From Rapana venosa (taxonomy: Eukaryota; Mollusca; Gastropoda; Neogastropoda; Muricidae), in NCBI GenBank assembly GCA_028751875.1, contig CM054135.1, positions 5,545,891 to 5,609,890 on the forward strand: a DNA stretch of 64,000 nucleotides, in the 5' to 3' direction. Of this stretch, positions 39,530-52,500 are shown piece by piece. Under the pieces are notes generated by a model that worked only from the letters and a program-made list of their open reading frames with translations, searched no databases and had not been told where the DNA came from. How positions within the stretch are numbered: the stretch's first letter is position 1; each line of letters begins with the position of its first letter. A program made the position numbers and the translations under genes.

Positions 39530-39840
39530 CCCAACAAGAAAGGACTACGAAGACCTGCTGACTACAGTCAAGAAAAGGAAGCTCAGATAGTATCGGCATG
39601 TGACAAGATCAGATGGGCTCTCCAAGACCATACTTCAAGGAACAGTGCAGGGGAAGAAAGAGTGAGGCAGGCCGAAGAAGAAATGGGCAGACAACATCCA
39701 TGAATGGACCGGGAAGAGCTTCTCCACAACCCAGGCACTTGCCCACAATCGCGGCAAATGGAACCAACTAGTGCAACGTTCATCACTGCAGTGCCCCTAC
39801 GATCCTGGAGGGGCTTATGGGAGCAGATGAGATGAGATAA
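39530..39840 (+). mobile_element. LINE C-terminal fragment (LLTTVKKRKL type)
   Basis: Encodes EDLLTTVKKRKLR, GLSKTILQGTVQGK, WADNIHEWTGKSF, NRGKWNQLVQRSS across small frame breaks: the common C-terminus of an RTE-like family different from the one at 38805. Ends in GATGAGATGAGATA. Confidence 0.75.
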
Positions 39841-40011
39841 ATGAGGAATTTTCTGATAGATCGATATAACCTTTTATTTTTGTTCTATTTATTTAAAATA
39901 ATAACTTGCTTATTTGTGGAGACCAGTTTGTTTTGCTGTCAATCAATCTGTTAGAGAACCAACCTATCTGTCAGTTTAACTGTTTGCCTCTCTCTGTCGG
40001 TCTCTCTCTCA

Positions 40012-40095
40012 GGGACTGGATCTACAAAAAGCACATGGGTGCTTATTCATTATCCTCGAAATAAATAATTTGTCATTGTCATGTCATTCTCTGTC
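40012..40095 (+). mobile_element. SINE family A 3' tail
   Basis: GGGACTGGATCTACAAAAAG, AAGCACATGGGTGCTT, CATTATCCTCGAAATAAATA and GTCATT repeats. Confidence 0.72.
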
Positions 40096-40109
40096 TCTCT
40101 CTCTATGAA

Positions 40110-40121
40110 TAAACAATCTCT

Positions 40122-40172
<51 letters not shown>

Positions 40173-40190
40173 CTCTCTCTCTGTTAAATG
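40110..40190. repeat. TC microsatellite
   Basis: About 80 bases of TC, with interruptions. Confidence 0.92.
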
Positions 40191-40535
40191 GTGCAGAAAT
40201 TTGGAAACTGAATGCAGTTGTAACACATTGTGAATCAGTGGACCTCTTTGCTTTAAAGCAGTTTTTAAGCTTAGATAGGCTTAGATAGACGTACACCTAA
40301 TGATCTTGTTTATAGTGAAATCAATAGATATCCTCTCTCTGTTAATGCTGCTGTAAGATGTCAAGGGAAAAAACACCTGGCTTCACAAAGACGTACCTGT
40401 TTATGTGAACTTGGATTTGGGTTTGCTTGGCTCAATCAAGGTGTCGGAAATGGTAGAGAGTTTGTCAACGTTTTCAGGCAAAGATTGATTGATTGCCGGT
40501 GGCAGCAGTAGAGTGATCATATTATACAAAGCAGT

Positions 40536-40572
40536 GATCTATCTATCTGATAGATAGATAGATAGATAGATA
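40536..40572. repeat. ATCT/GATA inverted microsatellite
   Basis: ATCTATCTATC runs directly into GATAGATAGATAGATAGATA, forming a self-complementary tetranucleotide repeat. Confidence 0.9.
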
Positions 40573-40589
40573 CTACGGGTAGGTGACGG

Positions 40590-40995
40590 TGAGGTGACTA
40601 GATTGATTTTCACAGATTTTTTTAAAGTATGAAAAAATACACTATTTACTGCTTTTTAGGATTGAAGAGATAAAGAGATAAAGCAATAGCAGGTTATTAG
40701 GGAAAGTTAGAAATGATCATCAAATGAGGATTGATCGTGTTTCTACTGTGTTGTACTTAAGACGCGAATCGTACACATGCATAGTTAGTGTGGTGAAGAA
40801 GCTAGCAGACGACTAATAACACAAATTAAAACCTACCAAATTTGCGCAAAATTACATGAGTTTTATTTCTGTGGATCCCTTAGTGCGCGCTGTATAAATG
40901 CAAAAAAAAAAAGAAAAGAAAAAAAAGAAAAAGCAAAGCATGTATACAAAAAAAAAAAAAAGAAAAAAAAAAGAGGAAAAACTCGAAAGGCGGTG
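40590..40995 (+). repeat. Imperfect inverted repeat, left arm
   Basis: Matches the reverse complement of 41445-41915 in order: TTTTCACAGATTTTTTTAAA, GTATGAAAAA, ATCATCAAATGAGGATTG (40716-40733, exact with 41727-41744), ACCTACCAAATTTG, TTTATTTCTGTGGAT, AGAGGAAAAACT. Divergence is roughly 20-25% with gaps. Confidence 0.7.
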
Positions 40996-41112
40996 TGTAG
41001 CCAAATTCCCGTTGTTCCAGTAGCACCGCTTCCGGTATGGTGTAGCACACAACAACGTTTGTCGCGTGTGATTCTTACAGATTGGTAGGAGAGGGTTAGA
41101 TAATTCAACAAG
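40996..41112 (+). promoter_or_regulatory. Dbr1: Candidate Dbr1 promoter and leader exon
   Basis: The coding start of Dbr1 is preceded by a splice acceptor (43319-43320), so a leader exon must lie upstream. The only CpG-containing, promoter-like stretch seen is here: ACCGCTTCCGG (an ETS-like site) at about 41025-41035, and a strong donor GTAAGT at 41113 after TTCAACAA. Position and strand fit, but there is no transcript evidence. Confidence 0.35.
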
Positions 41113-41278
41113 TAAGTATTTTGGATTGATCTTTTTGTTGTGGAAATGAATGTAAAAACTGTGTGTATATAGTCAAATTTTAGAACTGGATGCAGCCAGA
41201 GAAATCCAGAATCAAAGTGTAAACGTAAAGCTCCTGCAAATCACCCCTTCTTTTTCGGAATTTTTCCCGTTTAAAATT

Positions 41279-41445
41279 AGCACACGGGGCCTCGGTTTAG
41301 TCTCATCCAAAGGACTATAGGGGAGAGTGGAGTCTACACTGATGTTAACGCCAGGGAAAAATCGGAAATCCCCATTGAATGGGATTCAAACCCAGGTCTT
41401 CAGATTGCCAGCACAATGTTCTAACCACTATGCTATCCCATCCCC
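41279..41445 (-). mobile_element. SINE family A 5' half
   Basis: Reverse-oriented: GGGGCCTCGGTTTAGTCTCA, AGTGGAGTCTACACTGATGT, then GGGATTCAAACCCAGG (B box) and CTAACCACTATGCTATCC (A-box side). It ends exactly where the right inverted-repeat arm begins. Confidence 0.75.
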
Positions 41446-41915
41446 AGCTTTTGGCAGTTTTCCCTCTATTTTCATACATCATTCCTGCATTCATACTGCA
41501 TGTACTAAGGCATCCACAGAAATAAAAACCACTTTTGTGAAAGACTAGCCTGACTCAAAACTCCAGGCAATTGGAACAAATTTGGTAGGTTTGAACTTTA
41601 TAATTTAACCCCCCAAAAATTATTACAGCAAATTCTGTACCCTGTTACAGTGTTAGTCCTTTGTTGTCTTCTAGCAGCATGACCACAATATGCATTTGCG
41701 GGGTCAACACTGTAGGAACACACAAGCAATCCTCATTTGATGATAATTTCCTACTTTTTCATCACTACCAGGTCTTGATCTATGGCCTCAACCCCAAAAC
41801 ACAGTGCAGTTTTTCATACTTTAATTTGTTTAAAAAATCTGTGAAAACCAGCAAACATTTTTCTGTCTCCTGTCTGCTGAAGATACTGTCACCCAGAACC
41901 TAACCTGTAGTGTAA
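41445..41915 (-). repeat. Imperfect inverted repeat, right arm
   Basis: Partner of 40590-40995. Together the arms enclose about 450 bases that include the candidate Dbr1 leader and a SINE. Confidence 0.7.
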
Positions 41916-41984
41916 CCGTTTAGCGGCTATTGTGTTTTCCTTCATTTTCTTCTTTTCTTTTTCTTCTTCTTTTCGATGCCTTAT

Positions 41985-42785
41985 TGTTTTACACCAAGAG
42001 ACCAGTTCGCCTAAGGAATGTAGCAGTCGTCTGTAGGGCATCCACCGGCCCGTACAGTTTTTCTTCTAGGGGTAATGGGTTCGGCCACATTTCCGCTCTC
42101 AGCTGCCTGAAGGCCCTGCAGTCCTGCAGGATGTGGTGAGTGTCTTGCTCAGCTTCCCCACATGAGCACATGGGGGAGGGTACCACTTTCATCTTCCTGT
42201 GCAGATGTTGGTTCAGCCTGCAGTGGCCTGTTCTTAATCGGAAGATGGTCACCTGGTCTTGTCTGGTGAGGCTGTGGTAGCTGTCTGGTGGTGGTGTTTT
42301 CCTGTAGAGAGCCTTAATGATGGTCTTGCTCTCTGCAGGCAGACAGGGTTTTCGGGCTGTTCATCTCGGGCGCCTATTGGCCATTCTGTCAGCTTGCTCA
42401 TTGCCCTCGATGCCACAGTGTGAGGGGATCCACTGCAGCACGGTGCGAAGACACTGGATGTTATGTAGTGCCATCTCTAGTTGTGGAAGCTGGCCGCTGT
42501 TGAAGGCTTGCAGCACAGACGAGCGTTGGTCAGAAAGACGACCTGGGTGTTGTGATCCACTCTGCTGCGGATGGTGTTTGCTGCAAGGATGATCGCTTCC
42601 ACTTCGGCCTTGTAGTTGGTGCAGTAGACGCCGGTTGCTATTGACCGAGTCTGCCATTCTCTGCTGGGATACCAGATGTAGGCCCCAGCTCCTCTACATC
42701 TGGTGGCATCTGTTGCAAAGCCGTCTGTGTAGACGTGGAGCCATGCCTTGTGAGGGTATTGATCTTCTATCATGGCTGCTGTCTT
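41985..42785 (-). mobile_element. LINE 3' region with RNase H domain, broken
   Basis: Minus strand, in order: LHVYTDGFATDATRCRGAGA and YCTNYKAEVEAIILAANTI, VVFLTNA (RNase H core); VLQWIPSHCGIEGNEQADRM (RNase H C-terminal motif); GHCRLNQHLHRKMKV then CSCGEAEQDTHHILQDC, the terminal Cys/His motif. The parts fall in different frames, so it is inactive. An encoded RNase H places it in an I/Jockey-like branch, unlike the RTE copies. Confidence 0.85.
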
Positions 42786-42900
42786 TTCTTTTTTAAATTA
42801 AGCTAAATTTGTGTTTTAAAAATAAACAACATACAAAGAAAAAAAAACCCTCTGTAAATCAGTAGGTCATCAAATCGGATAGCTGTACCTAGATACTGAT

Positions 42901-42931
42901 TCCCCCCCCCCCCCCCCCCTCCCCCCCCACA
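42901..42931. repeat. Homopolymer C tract
   Basis: About 18 C, a T, then 8 C, followed by CA repeats; length uncertain. Confidence 0.85.
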
Positions 42932-42954
42932 CACACACATACACACACAACTGA

Positions 42955-43183
42955 TCCAGTCCCATTGTGTATGCACTTTTGTAAATTTTGTCATCTGCTC
43001 CAACCAGCACACAAGGGCTCACTCTGAAAAGTGGAACAAGTTTTAATGTGTACGCAAGATGTTCTGCGTGCGTTCGCACATAGGACCCTCTGCTATAGTC
43101 TCATCCGAAGGACTTTTGGAGGAGTGGAGTCAGCACTGATGAGTGATATGTTAACTCTAGGGGAAAATATCCCCTTGAACAGG
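42955..43183 (-). mobile_element. SINE family A copy
   Basis: CCAGTCCCATTGTGTATGCA, CCAACCAGCACACAAGGGCT, GTTCTGCGTGCGTTCGCACA and TAGTCTCATCCGAAGGACTT in order; the tRNA head is lost. Confidence 0.72.
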
Positions 43184-43320
43184 GATATTATTATGATATA
43201 GTTGTAACAGATTTTCATTTGCAGATTGTTGTCAAACTTATTTTTTACACAATATTTCAATATTTTGTAGCAATGTTTGTGACACAAATTTATATTAATT
43301 ATAATTTTCACTATTTTCAG

Positions 43321-43360
43321 GTCATTTCATCGCAAACAGATCAGTAAGAAGTAAACAAAC
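43321..43360 (+). other. Dbr1: Dbr1 5' UTR in first coding exon
   Basis: 40 bases between acceptor CTATTTTCAG (43311-43320) and the ATG. No upstream ATG in this segment. The start context is AAACAAACATGA. Confidence 0.75.
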
Positions 43361-43557
43361 ATGAAGATTGCTGTAGAAGGTTGTTGCCATGGAGAGTTGG
43401 ACAAGATCTATGCGACATTAGAGCACATGGAAAAAGCAAACAACACCAAGGTTGACCTCCTCCTCATCTGTGGAGACTTCCAAGCTGTACGTAATCGGGG
43501 TGATCTGGATTCAATGGCGGTGCCTTCCAAATTTCAAAAGCTGAACACATTTTACAA
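43361..43557 (+). CDS. Dbr1: Dbr1 exon 1
   Basis: [20 protein letters not shown] and [20 protein letters not shown]: metal-binding motifs I and II. Donor gtgagt at 43558 leaves AA of a Lys codon. Confidence 0.94.
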
Positions 43558-46500
43558 GTGAGTATAAATTTATTTATTAATTTATTCATGAATCTATTTT
43601 ATATATTATGCTTTTGATGCTCCCTGGCTATAGATCCAAGGTTCACCAATAGTGAGATTTTCGAAGTGCAAAATAAGTGATAGTTTGATATTAGTTATGG
43701 TTATAATATGGATTTTTTTTTAATTAAGAAAGTTCTTTTTTTAAAAGAAAGATTCTTTTGTTTAGTTGAGATTTTTGTTGAGTTTCAACAAAGAAAAATA
43801 GAAAAGATTGTTTAATTAAGCCAAGTACTTAGAAAATTGAAGGTGGGATGTCAGGGTGGTTTTTGTTTTGTTTTTGTTGTGGCTGTTGTTGTTTTGTTTC
43901 TTTGTTGTTTTTTTAATTTTTTTAGTGAAGGTGAAATAGAATTGTGAATCCTCTGTATGTCACTATGTGTGTGTGTGTGTGTGTGCGTGCGTGTGCGCAC
44001 ACACAAACATCTGTACTCATAAGTGTATAAATTTATAAATTGTGGGGATGTGGGATAATGCATTTGTGCTTTTGTGTGTGTGTGTTTATTTGATTTATTT
44101 TTATTTTTATTTTATTCTTTTATTTTGAGGATAATGGAATGAGCACTAATGTGCTTTTTTTAAAAAATCCAGTCCCCGTGTGTATGCAGTTTTGTAAATT
44201 TTCACATCCGTTCCCACCGGCCCACAGCGGAACAGGTTTTAACATGTGGGCAAGATGTTCTGCGTGTGTTTGCACTCTGGATCTCTGTTTATAGTCTCAT
44301 CCGAAGGACTTTTGAGGAGAGTGGAGTGGGCACTGATGTTAACTCCAGAAGAGAAATCCTCTTGAATGAGAATAAAACCTGGGTGTGTCAAGTCAAGTCA
44401 AGTCAAGTCAAACTTTATTTTCAGATGGTACTTTGAATAAGCAGTGCATTTGCTTTTTTTTTCATCAAGCCATCTATCTAAAAAAAAAAAAAGAGAAAAA
44501 AAGATAATATATATATCATAATGCAGACATAGAATAAAAAACCTATTCAATGATAAACCATACAATTCAGTGTGTGTGTGTGTGTGTGTGTGCATGTGTA
44601 CTTGTGTGTGTTGTGTGCATGTGTGTGTGTGACTGTATGTGTGTAAGTGTGTGTCTGCGCATGTATGTTAGTGTTCATGCATGCATGCGTGCGTGGTGTG
44701 TGTTTTGCGTCTTGAGATTGTTGACTACCATAACACAAATAACTCATAACAGGGCATTGATTTTTTAATGGCAATTATTTTACAGAATTATTTGTGAAAT
44801 AATACAAAAATGCCACAGAAGAAGAGTCTACAGGTCTTAATTATTGATTTAAATTTTTTTTATTTACAATGTAAAGCCTATGGCTGGTACATTCTACTGG
44901 AGGTCTTCCTTTGTACACATAGATTATTATAGTAATATATCTAAACAGATCAGCTTATCCAACAATTCCAAACATTGATGATTGACTCATCGATGATTTC
45001 TGTGCAGTTATTATTTTAGATATGAACACTATGACAACAGTGATAATCTAGAGCATTAGGATACACCAAGAAAAAACACCTTCACTCTGCTGAATGATTT
45101 GTTTTTTCCCATGCTATTTAAAAATTTTTATTAATGGATTATTTTGTATGTTGCCATTGTTGGGGTCTAATGATCGACTTGTTGTTTTCTTTGTCGAACA
45201 TTGAGAAAGTGCAGCGCAGTCATTGTAAAATCTGAACAGTAGATTAAAAGTTGAATTTGGTTCTCATTCCTACTGTATTAGAAAACAAAAATTCTGAACA
45301 TGAATTAAAACAAAAATATGTGTGACAGAACTTTTGTGTTTCACAATTTTCATTGCGTCTTTTTGAGCAATTCTATCTTTTTCTGGTTAAATTTTGTTTT
45401 GTTTTAGAATTTTTTTTGGGCTTGTTTCTCAGCTAGAGTTCCAAGGTTCCTCAGTGGTGAGATTTTTGCTGAGATTACTTGTGTTGCCCACCATAAACGT
45501 AGATGCATTGGGACTTATGAAATGATCCTTTGTTCATTTATTCCTCTTAGAGAGCTTTAAATGCTTTTAAATGTTAAAGAATCAGAGTGAATGTTTTTAA
45601 AATAAACTAAAGAACCAGAGTGCATGTTTTTAAAATAAACTAAGTCATCCATTTCTACCAGTATGCAATGGCCCACTCTTTTGAAAGGCAGAATGGGTTT
45701 TAATTCGTGCTCAAGATGTTCTATTGCCTGCATACTTGCAAGGACTTTTCGGGGGGGTGGAGTTGGGGCTGATGTTAAATCCAGGGGAAAATCCTCCTGA
45801 ACAGGTATCTCAGTGGCAGCACAAACCCAGGCCGTCAGATTTGGAGCTCAACAGTCTTTATGTTGCTAATTTCATTTGTGTGTTTGCATAGTTCCGTCTT
45901 TAGCTTTTGATGTAAAGAAGCGGGAAAGAACGTGGAAGTAAAAACATCTTTGCAATTGTTTTTTATCTATTATAGGTACTATTCTGGGAGAAAGTGCACC
46001 AGTTTTGACAATCTTCATTGGGGGAAATCATGAGGCTTCCAATTACATGCAGGAGCTGACATATGGTGGATGGGTAGCCGAAAATATTTATTATATGGGT
46101 AGGTTTTGCTTTTTCTTTATGATTATCATTAGTGTGCGTGTGATGATAATGTTAAAAAAGTCAAGTGAATAATTTGCTTCTCCCTAACAGTTTAAAATCT
46201 TGATTTTTCATAAACTAATACTTTAATTTTTTAGTTTGCGTTTATGTTATTGCTGGCATGGGAATTGTATGCCTATGGATGCAAATTTTAATTTTTATGC
46301 ACAAACGTTGTCAGAATCGTGCCTGTACAAACTGCCTGTATGCCCATCCTACTAGTGAAAACACATACTTGTCACTGGAGTAATTTCTGGCCTATTGCAA
46401 AATTTTTTGCTGTGTTTTTGGAGGATTCTGTGTGGCACTTCAAAAGAAAAGAAAAGCACATTGGAGGAATACTGTGTAGTGCAATGGGGGAAAATTTACA

Positions 46501-49500
46501 AAAAAAGCTGTCATTACAAGTGGGAAAAGGCCATTTATGCTGGTAAGAGTGGATAACAAAAGAGCCCCAACAGAAAAAAATGCATGCACACTGGTGTACT
46601 TAGATACCTTTCTCGAAAATTGGATGCAGCTACCTATTAATGGTGGACAAAACAGCTGCATAGCAAAAATCTGCCATGGGTTTAACCCAGGAGGAAGGGG
46701 GGAAAAAAAGTACTGTGTTTTTAAACCCAGTAGCAAATTTTGTGCTTTCGATCCAGTAGCAAATTTATGGAGCTGTAGCCAGGGAATGAACGCCCCCCCC
46801 CAAAAAAAAAAAACACCAAAAAAAACAAAAAAAAGAAGAAAAGCCGCATTCATCTCTGAAAATGAAATCTGAATGCGGTTATCTTGATGGTGGCCATATG
46901 TACATGTGTATGCATTATCTCACTGTTGGTGAACCTTGGAGCTGTAGCGAGGAAAAAAACAAACTACAGAAAAAAGACTGTTGGAACATACAATTTTTAC
47001 TTGATAATGTTGTTTTCCAAGGTTTACCATCTTTCTTTGGTTTGTTTTTCAGATTTAATACACTTGACACACTGTGCATAGGTTTAGGGGAAAACCCTAC
47101 ACATTCCTTTTTTCCCTGGCTGGGCTGTTGAGTGCACTGATATACAGTGATATGTGAGCCTCATCTGTAGAATTTTAAAGCAAAAATTAGAAAAAAATTT
47201 TAGCCACAAGGGAGGTGGGGGAAGGTTTTCAAATGAAAAAGAATTGCAGAAAGAAAATTCTAGCATGATTTCTAATGTTCGTTAAGATTTTTCTGTTTTT
47301 GGTTTTGGTTTGTATGTTTTTGTTTTGTTAAACACTTTAATTATTAATTACATTCAGAGGGTGCTTTGTTATGAAATGTTGCTTCCGGGTAGCTGTAATT
47401 CTGTGATATGATGTTTTTTATAAAGGGAAAACATGTCCAGTCATTAAATTCTTGCCAAGGGCAAAACAATCAATGGCAATGTATTTAGATAAAACAAAGC
47501 CTCCACAGTCTGGAAATTTCATCACGTTGAATATGATTGCAGGCTATGCAAACGTGGTTCAAGTAGGGATCTTCGTATTGGCGGTCTGTCAGGCATTTAC
47601 AAACAGCGAGATTACCTTCAAAGGTCACCACAATACCCGCCTAACAACGGGGAAAACAAGCGCCCCGTGTACCACATCCGTAACATTGAGGTGTTTCCGC
47701 AAAAAGCAGTTTAACACGTCCTTTGGATACTTCATGTCTAAATGACTGGCCGTTGATATTCGCCAGATACGGTAACATGGAAGAATTTTCCGTCAAAGCC
47801 ATTTTTTGAAGAGAAGTTTTGGATGCTCCTTGGGTTAGCCCTCCTGGGCTAAGCTCTTACACAAGTTGCAGCCCGCATACTGGTTTTCAGCCCCCTGCAT
47901 GTCAAGTACACCGCCCATGTAGAACATCCGGTAAGCTACTGTCCCATGACAGATTGATCTATATGTCAGTGTTTGGGGGACCATTTTGGTTGAGAGAAAT
48001 ATTTTTTTTACAAAGAGTGCCTTTCTGTCAAGTATCATCGCATACCTCAACACATGTTCCCCCCCCCCCCACTGTCCCCACTGTCAGATGTAACCTGTAA
48101 GTTGATGCACTCTTGTAATAGGTAGGAATTTTTTTTTTTTTAAACATCATAGAATTTGCTGTTAAAACAGAATCTTTTTCTATATTGTCAATGAAAGGTG
48201 ATAACAAGATCAAGAAACAGGTAAAAATTAAAATATTTGTCTGTAGTCATATATTACTTTAACCTTTTTGCTATGGGTAACCCGCTGTTGGGTAACCAAC
48301 CATCTATTAGCCCTTCCCTCCGGTATCACCCGCTACTGGGTTACGGTAGCATACAAATGTGGACAGTGCACGTGTGCTGGGAAAGACGGGGTTCTCTCCC
48401 TTAACGTAGGGATAGTGTTAAACTTTTCAAGGCAGACAAAAAATGCCAAAGCTCTATTTTGGACATGTCCCTCATGCTCACTATAATTCTGACATTGTTG
48501 AAACTGGTTTTATATTGTTTTGTTTTACTTTCAAGAGAAAGTGTCAAAGGAAACAAATGGACTCTTACTTTGAAATGGGAGAAACATTCTATTTAAAAAA
48601 TAGCTCGTGATTCAATATAAAAGGGGTATTTTACCCTTCTGTCAAAAATCACATGTTCTGTAAAGAGTTGTCTAGCTTGTACTCATTATTTAAATACTAT
48701 GTTTTTTTCTCTAGAAGCTAAAAATCAAAGAAGCATGCTGCAATCTTCCAAAACACCTTTATGACAGGAATTTGTGTTGTATAAAAACAGTCCATACAAT
48801 AACACAAAACTTGAGATAAATAGGTTTTCTGTAAATTGATCCAAGCCACACAATAGCAATTTTTCCACAGTTTAAATTGAAATACCCCTATTATTATTTT
48901 CCTAAGGAGCTTAGAGATCTCAATGGTGAAAGAAGTGTATATAAACTGGACTATTGAAAAACACACGTGTCTCTTAGTTTTTATGTCATTGGTGTTTTGC
49001 TGAAGCTCAATTCATTGGAGTCCCAGTGAAATTAGCCTGTTCATTCTCCTGTGACACAGGATTTAGGGCATTTTTAAAGATTCAACATTCTAATCGGAAA
49101 TCACCTTCACCTTCTGTCCTGTAGTCTGGTCGACCTTTGGGGCACCACTAACAATTTTGCAACCAGCTTCCTCCACTCCTCGTGGTTCCCAGCTTGGTGT
49201 AGTATGTCGTTACACCCAAGACCAGTCCACTTTCTGATGTTGTCCTTCCCATCGTTTTCTCTGTCTGCCTCTTTGTCTCCCTCCTTGTACTGTGTTCCCT
49301 GTTGGACAGTCTTAATATTTTCAGTAACAGCATTTTAGGATGTTTGTTGTGGTGTTGGGGTTGTTGCGCAGGGGGGAAATGCCACCAAGTTCCTGGCCCT
49401 GGACAAGTGCTTGCCCAGACGTCATTTTTCTGCAAGTCCTGGACTTTCCCCGACAAGGGGATGGCCCCGTGAAGCTCAGCTGGGACCCCGAGTGGCTGTG

Positions 49501-52500
49501 TCTGCTGCAGAAGACCAACGACCTCATGCACTTGGGTAAAACCACCCAGTACATGCCTGAAGGGTGAGTGCAGTAGTACTCTGGGATTATTGACTCTGGC
49601 CATGTTTGTGTGTTGCAAGCATGTTTTGTATGCCTGATCTTTATTTATGAAAGCTCTAAGCGCTTACTACTACATGCACGCACGCACGCACGCACACGCA
49701 CACGCACACTCATGTACACACTCACTCACATACTCACTCAAGACTCAAGAATACTTTAATGTCTCAACTAGAGAAATTATGAGTGGCACTTGGGGATCGT
49801 GTTGTCAAGCACTTGGTGACAAAGATCAAATGGGAAGACAGGATCACGAATGAAGAACTATGGAGAATGTGCAAAGTTGATGATCTGAAGTCTGCAGCTA
49901 GTGCCAATAGACTGCACTGGTTTGGGCACGTTCAAAGGGAAAGCAGACCCCCACATCATAAAAAGAGCAATGAACTTTGTAGTGTATGGAAAGAGACCAA
50001 AGGGAAGACCTAGCAAGACCTGGGCTACCTGTATTGCAGATGATCTTAGAGAAAGGGGATAAATAAGGAGAAGCTCAAAACAGAGAGAGATGGAGAAGGC
50101 CCCATCAATGTCAAACCACCCCTGGGGGAGAAACATGACAAAAAAGGAAGAAGAAGGGAAGACTTGGAGCTCAGCTGTTCATTAACGACTACACCTTATA
50201 TATATATAATAAATATATATATATAAATATAAAATATATATATATAATATATATTATATATATATAATAATCTATACACAAAACACACATATAAATATAT
50301 ATATATATCTAACACACACACACATATATATATATATATGTATATATTATATATATACACACACATAGAATAGTCTAAATGTATGGAATTTATATAGCAC
50401 TGAATCTTGCAAAGGAACAAATCAAAGCACTTATATTCAAATCGTTTGCAGTTATGGAATCATTCATGAATAAAATAAAAAGATATCAATATTACACACA
50501 CACACGCACGCACGCACACAAAAACGCATGCACAGCCTGCCTATACACGATGATGGGGGTGGCTGCTGAAGAGTATGGATAGATAATAATATAATTATGA
50601 TAATAATATGTATACTGCTGATGGGTTCAGAGAGTTGGTTTTTTCAGTTGAACGAGCCTGTTGCATGCTTGGATGTTGTACAGGACCAGTTTTGAGGTAT
50701 CTGATGATGAAATAGCTGGAGTGGTGGATTTGTTTAAAGTTTTGACAGTGCCTCGCAATTTCGAGACCAGGGCCCCTACCTGCACAACAAAGGGGAAGGG
50801 GCACCCTGTTGTGAGTTTTTTTTCTGTGTGTGATGCTTCGGTGTGATGGGGGCTCTTGTCGATGGTTAAGACCCTTTGACTTCAATCCCATGGGTCGGGG
50901 GGCCCCGGGTTTGAATCTCGGTGAAGCCCGGTGAATTAAGGGGGTTTTTTTATGATCCCCCCAGTCACTTCTAGTGCAGACCTGCCGTGCATTATTTTCC
51001 CCGTCTGTATGTACTATGCAGAAGACAGATGTGACTTTAAAGATCTGAAATTTATGTGGGGTTTTGGTACATTACAGAAACACGAGCATGCTACAACTCC
51101 CTGAAGTCAAAATTTGGGGCTCCTCATGGGGGCAAAAAGCACATCATAAAACCATCATTGGAATCCGAGATCTACCAAAGGAAAAAAAAAAATATCTTTT
51201 TTTTTTTTGGTTGAAAAAAAATCTTTCACTTTTTTCTCTGCCTTTTTGTGGTTATTGCACCCCTTGGTTATGATTGGATACGTTTCAATCTTGGTTGAAC
51301 ACACTGTTTTTATATTAGCTACATTTTATTATGCATTTACATTGAAGTAATTTTTGCGTATACATAAAACCCAGTTTGTTGTCCTGTTCAGTTGTGTCAT
51401 TTACTAAAGGTTGTTTTTTAGAGTTCGAGTTAACGAGAGATGGGGGTTAGACTAGGCACTTCCCCATAGGAATGCTGGGGGGCTGTCTTCAGTGTAAATA
51501 GCACCCCCCCCCTTCTGGAAGTTCTTTGGGAGGAATTCCCTCTTTTTTACCCTCTTTATGTTTTTGTCTTGCTCCTTTTTTTTCCTGTCACCTCCTTCTT
51601 TTCGTTTTTTGCCTTCTTGGTCCATTCCCTTCCTTTTTTTCAGAAAGACTTATAAAGTACAATTCTTTCGAAGCCGAAGTTAATGCGTGGCCCTGACTTT
51701 TCATTGCTTAAAGGCAGCGTACGCATTTTTTGTTAATACAGACATCAATGTTGCTGTTAAAAAATTTGAGAAGAAGAAGATAGGCACTCATGAAAAAACT
51801 TTGGCCAAGGCCAACAGCTTTGTAGTTGTTGTGTCAAAGGAAGATTGTCTTCAGTGTGACAAACCTTAGTGCCCCTGTTTAAAGGGGGAAGAAACCTCGG
51901 GGTAGAGTATGGCTCCCGTATGGCGAGGTACTTCAGAACTGTCATACACACAAGCTTCTCAATCCAGTGTGTGCTCAGTGGTTTCTTGGTGATTCTCAGG
52001 TGGGCTGTTTGAGTCAAGAATGTGTGTTGGGAGTGACCTCATGGTGTTCAGCTGGGAAATGCATAGCATCACCTCCACCATGAATATTTCACATTGACAT
52101 GATAAATAGCAAGATGTAAAAAAAACCCCAAAAACAACATGACAGATGCTATAGCTGAGTGGTGAAGACCAGTCGACTTCAATCCCATGTGTCTATGAAG
52201 TCGTGGTTTGAATTTCTAGTGGTGTCTGGTGAATTAAGGGTGGGGATTTTTACGATCTCCCAGGTCAACTTCAAGTGCACACCTGCCAGTGCCTTCATTC
52301 CCTGTGTACATATACACATGCAGGAGATCAAATAAGCATGTTGAAGATTTTGTTATTGATGTCAGCCTTTGATGGGTTTACGGAAATACAAACATACATC
52401 TCCCGAATTGGAATGTGGCTACCTTCATGGTGGTCAAAAATGGTTGCATATGCAATATCCCACCATTGGTGAACCTTGGAGCTCTAGCCAAGGAACCCCC

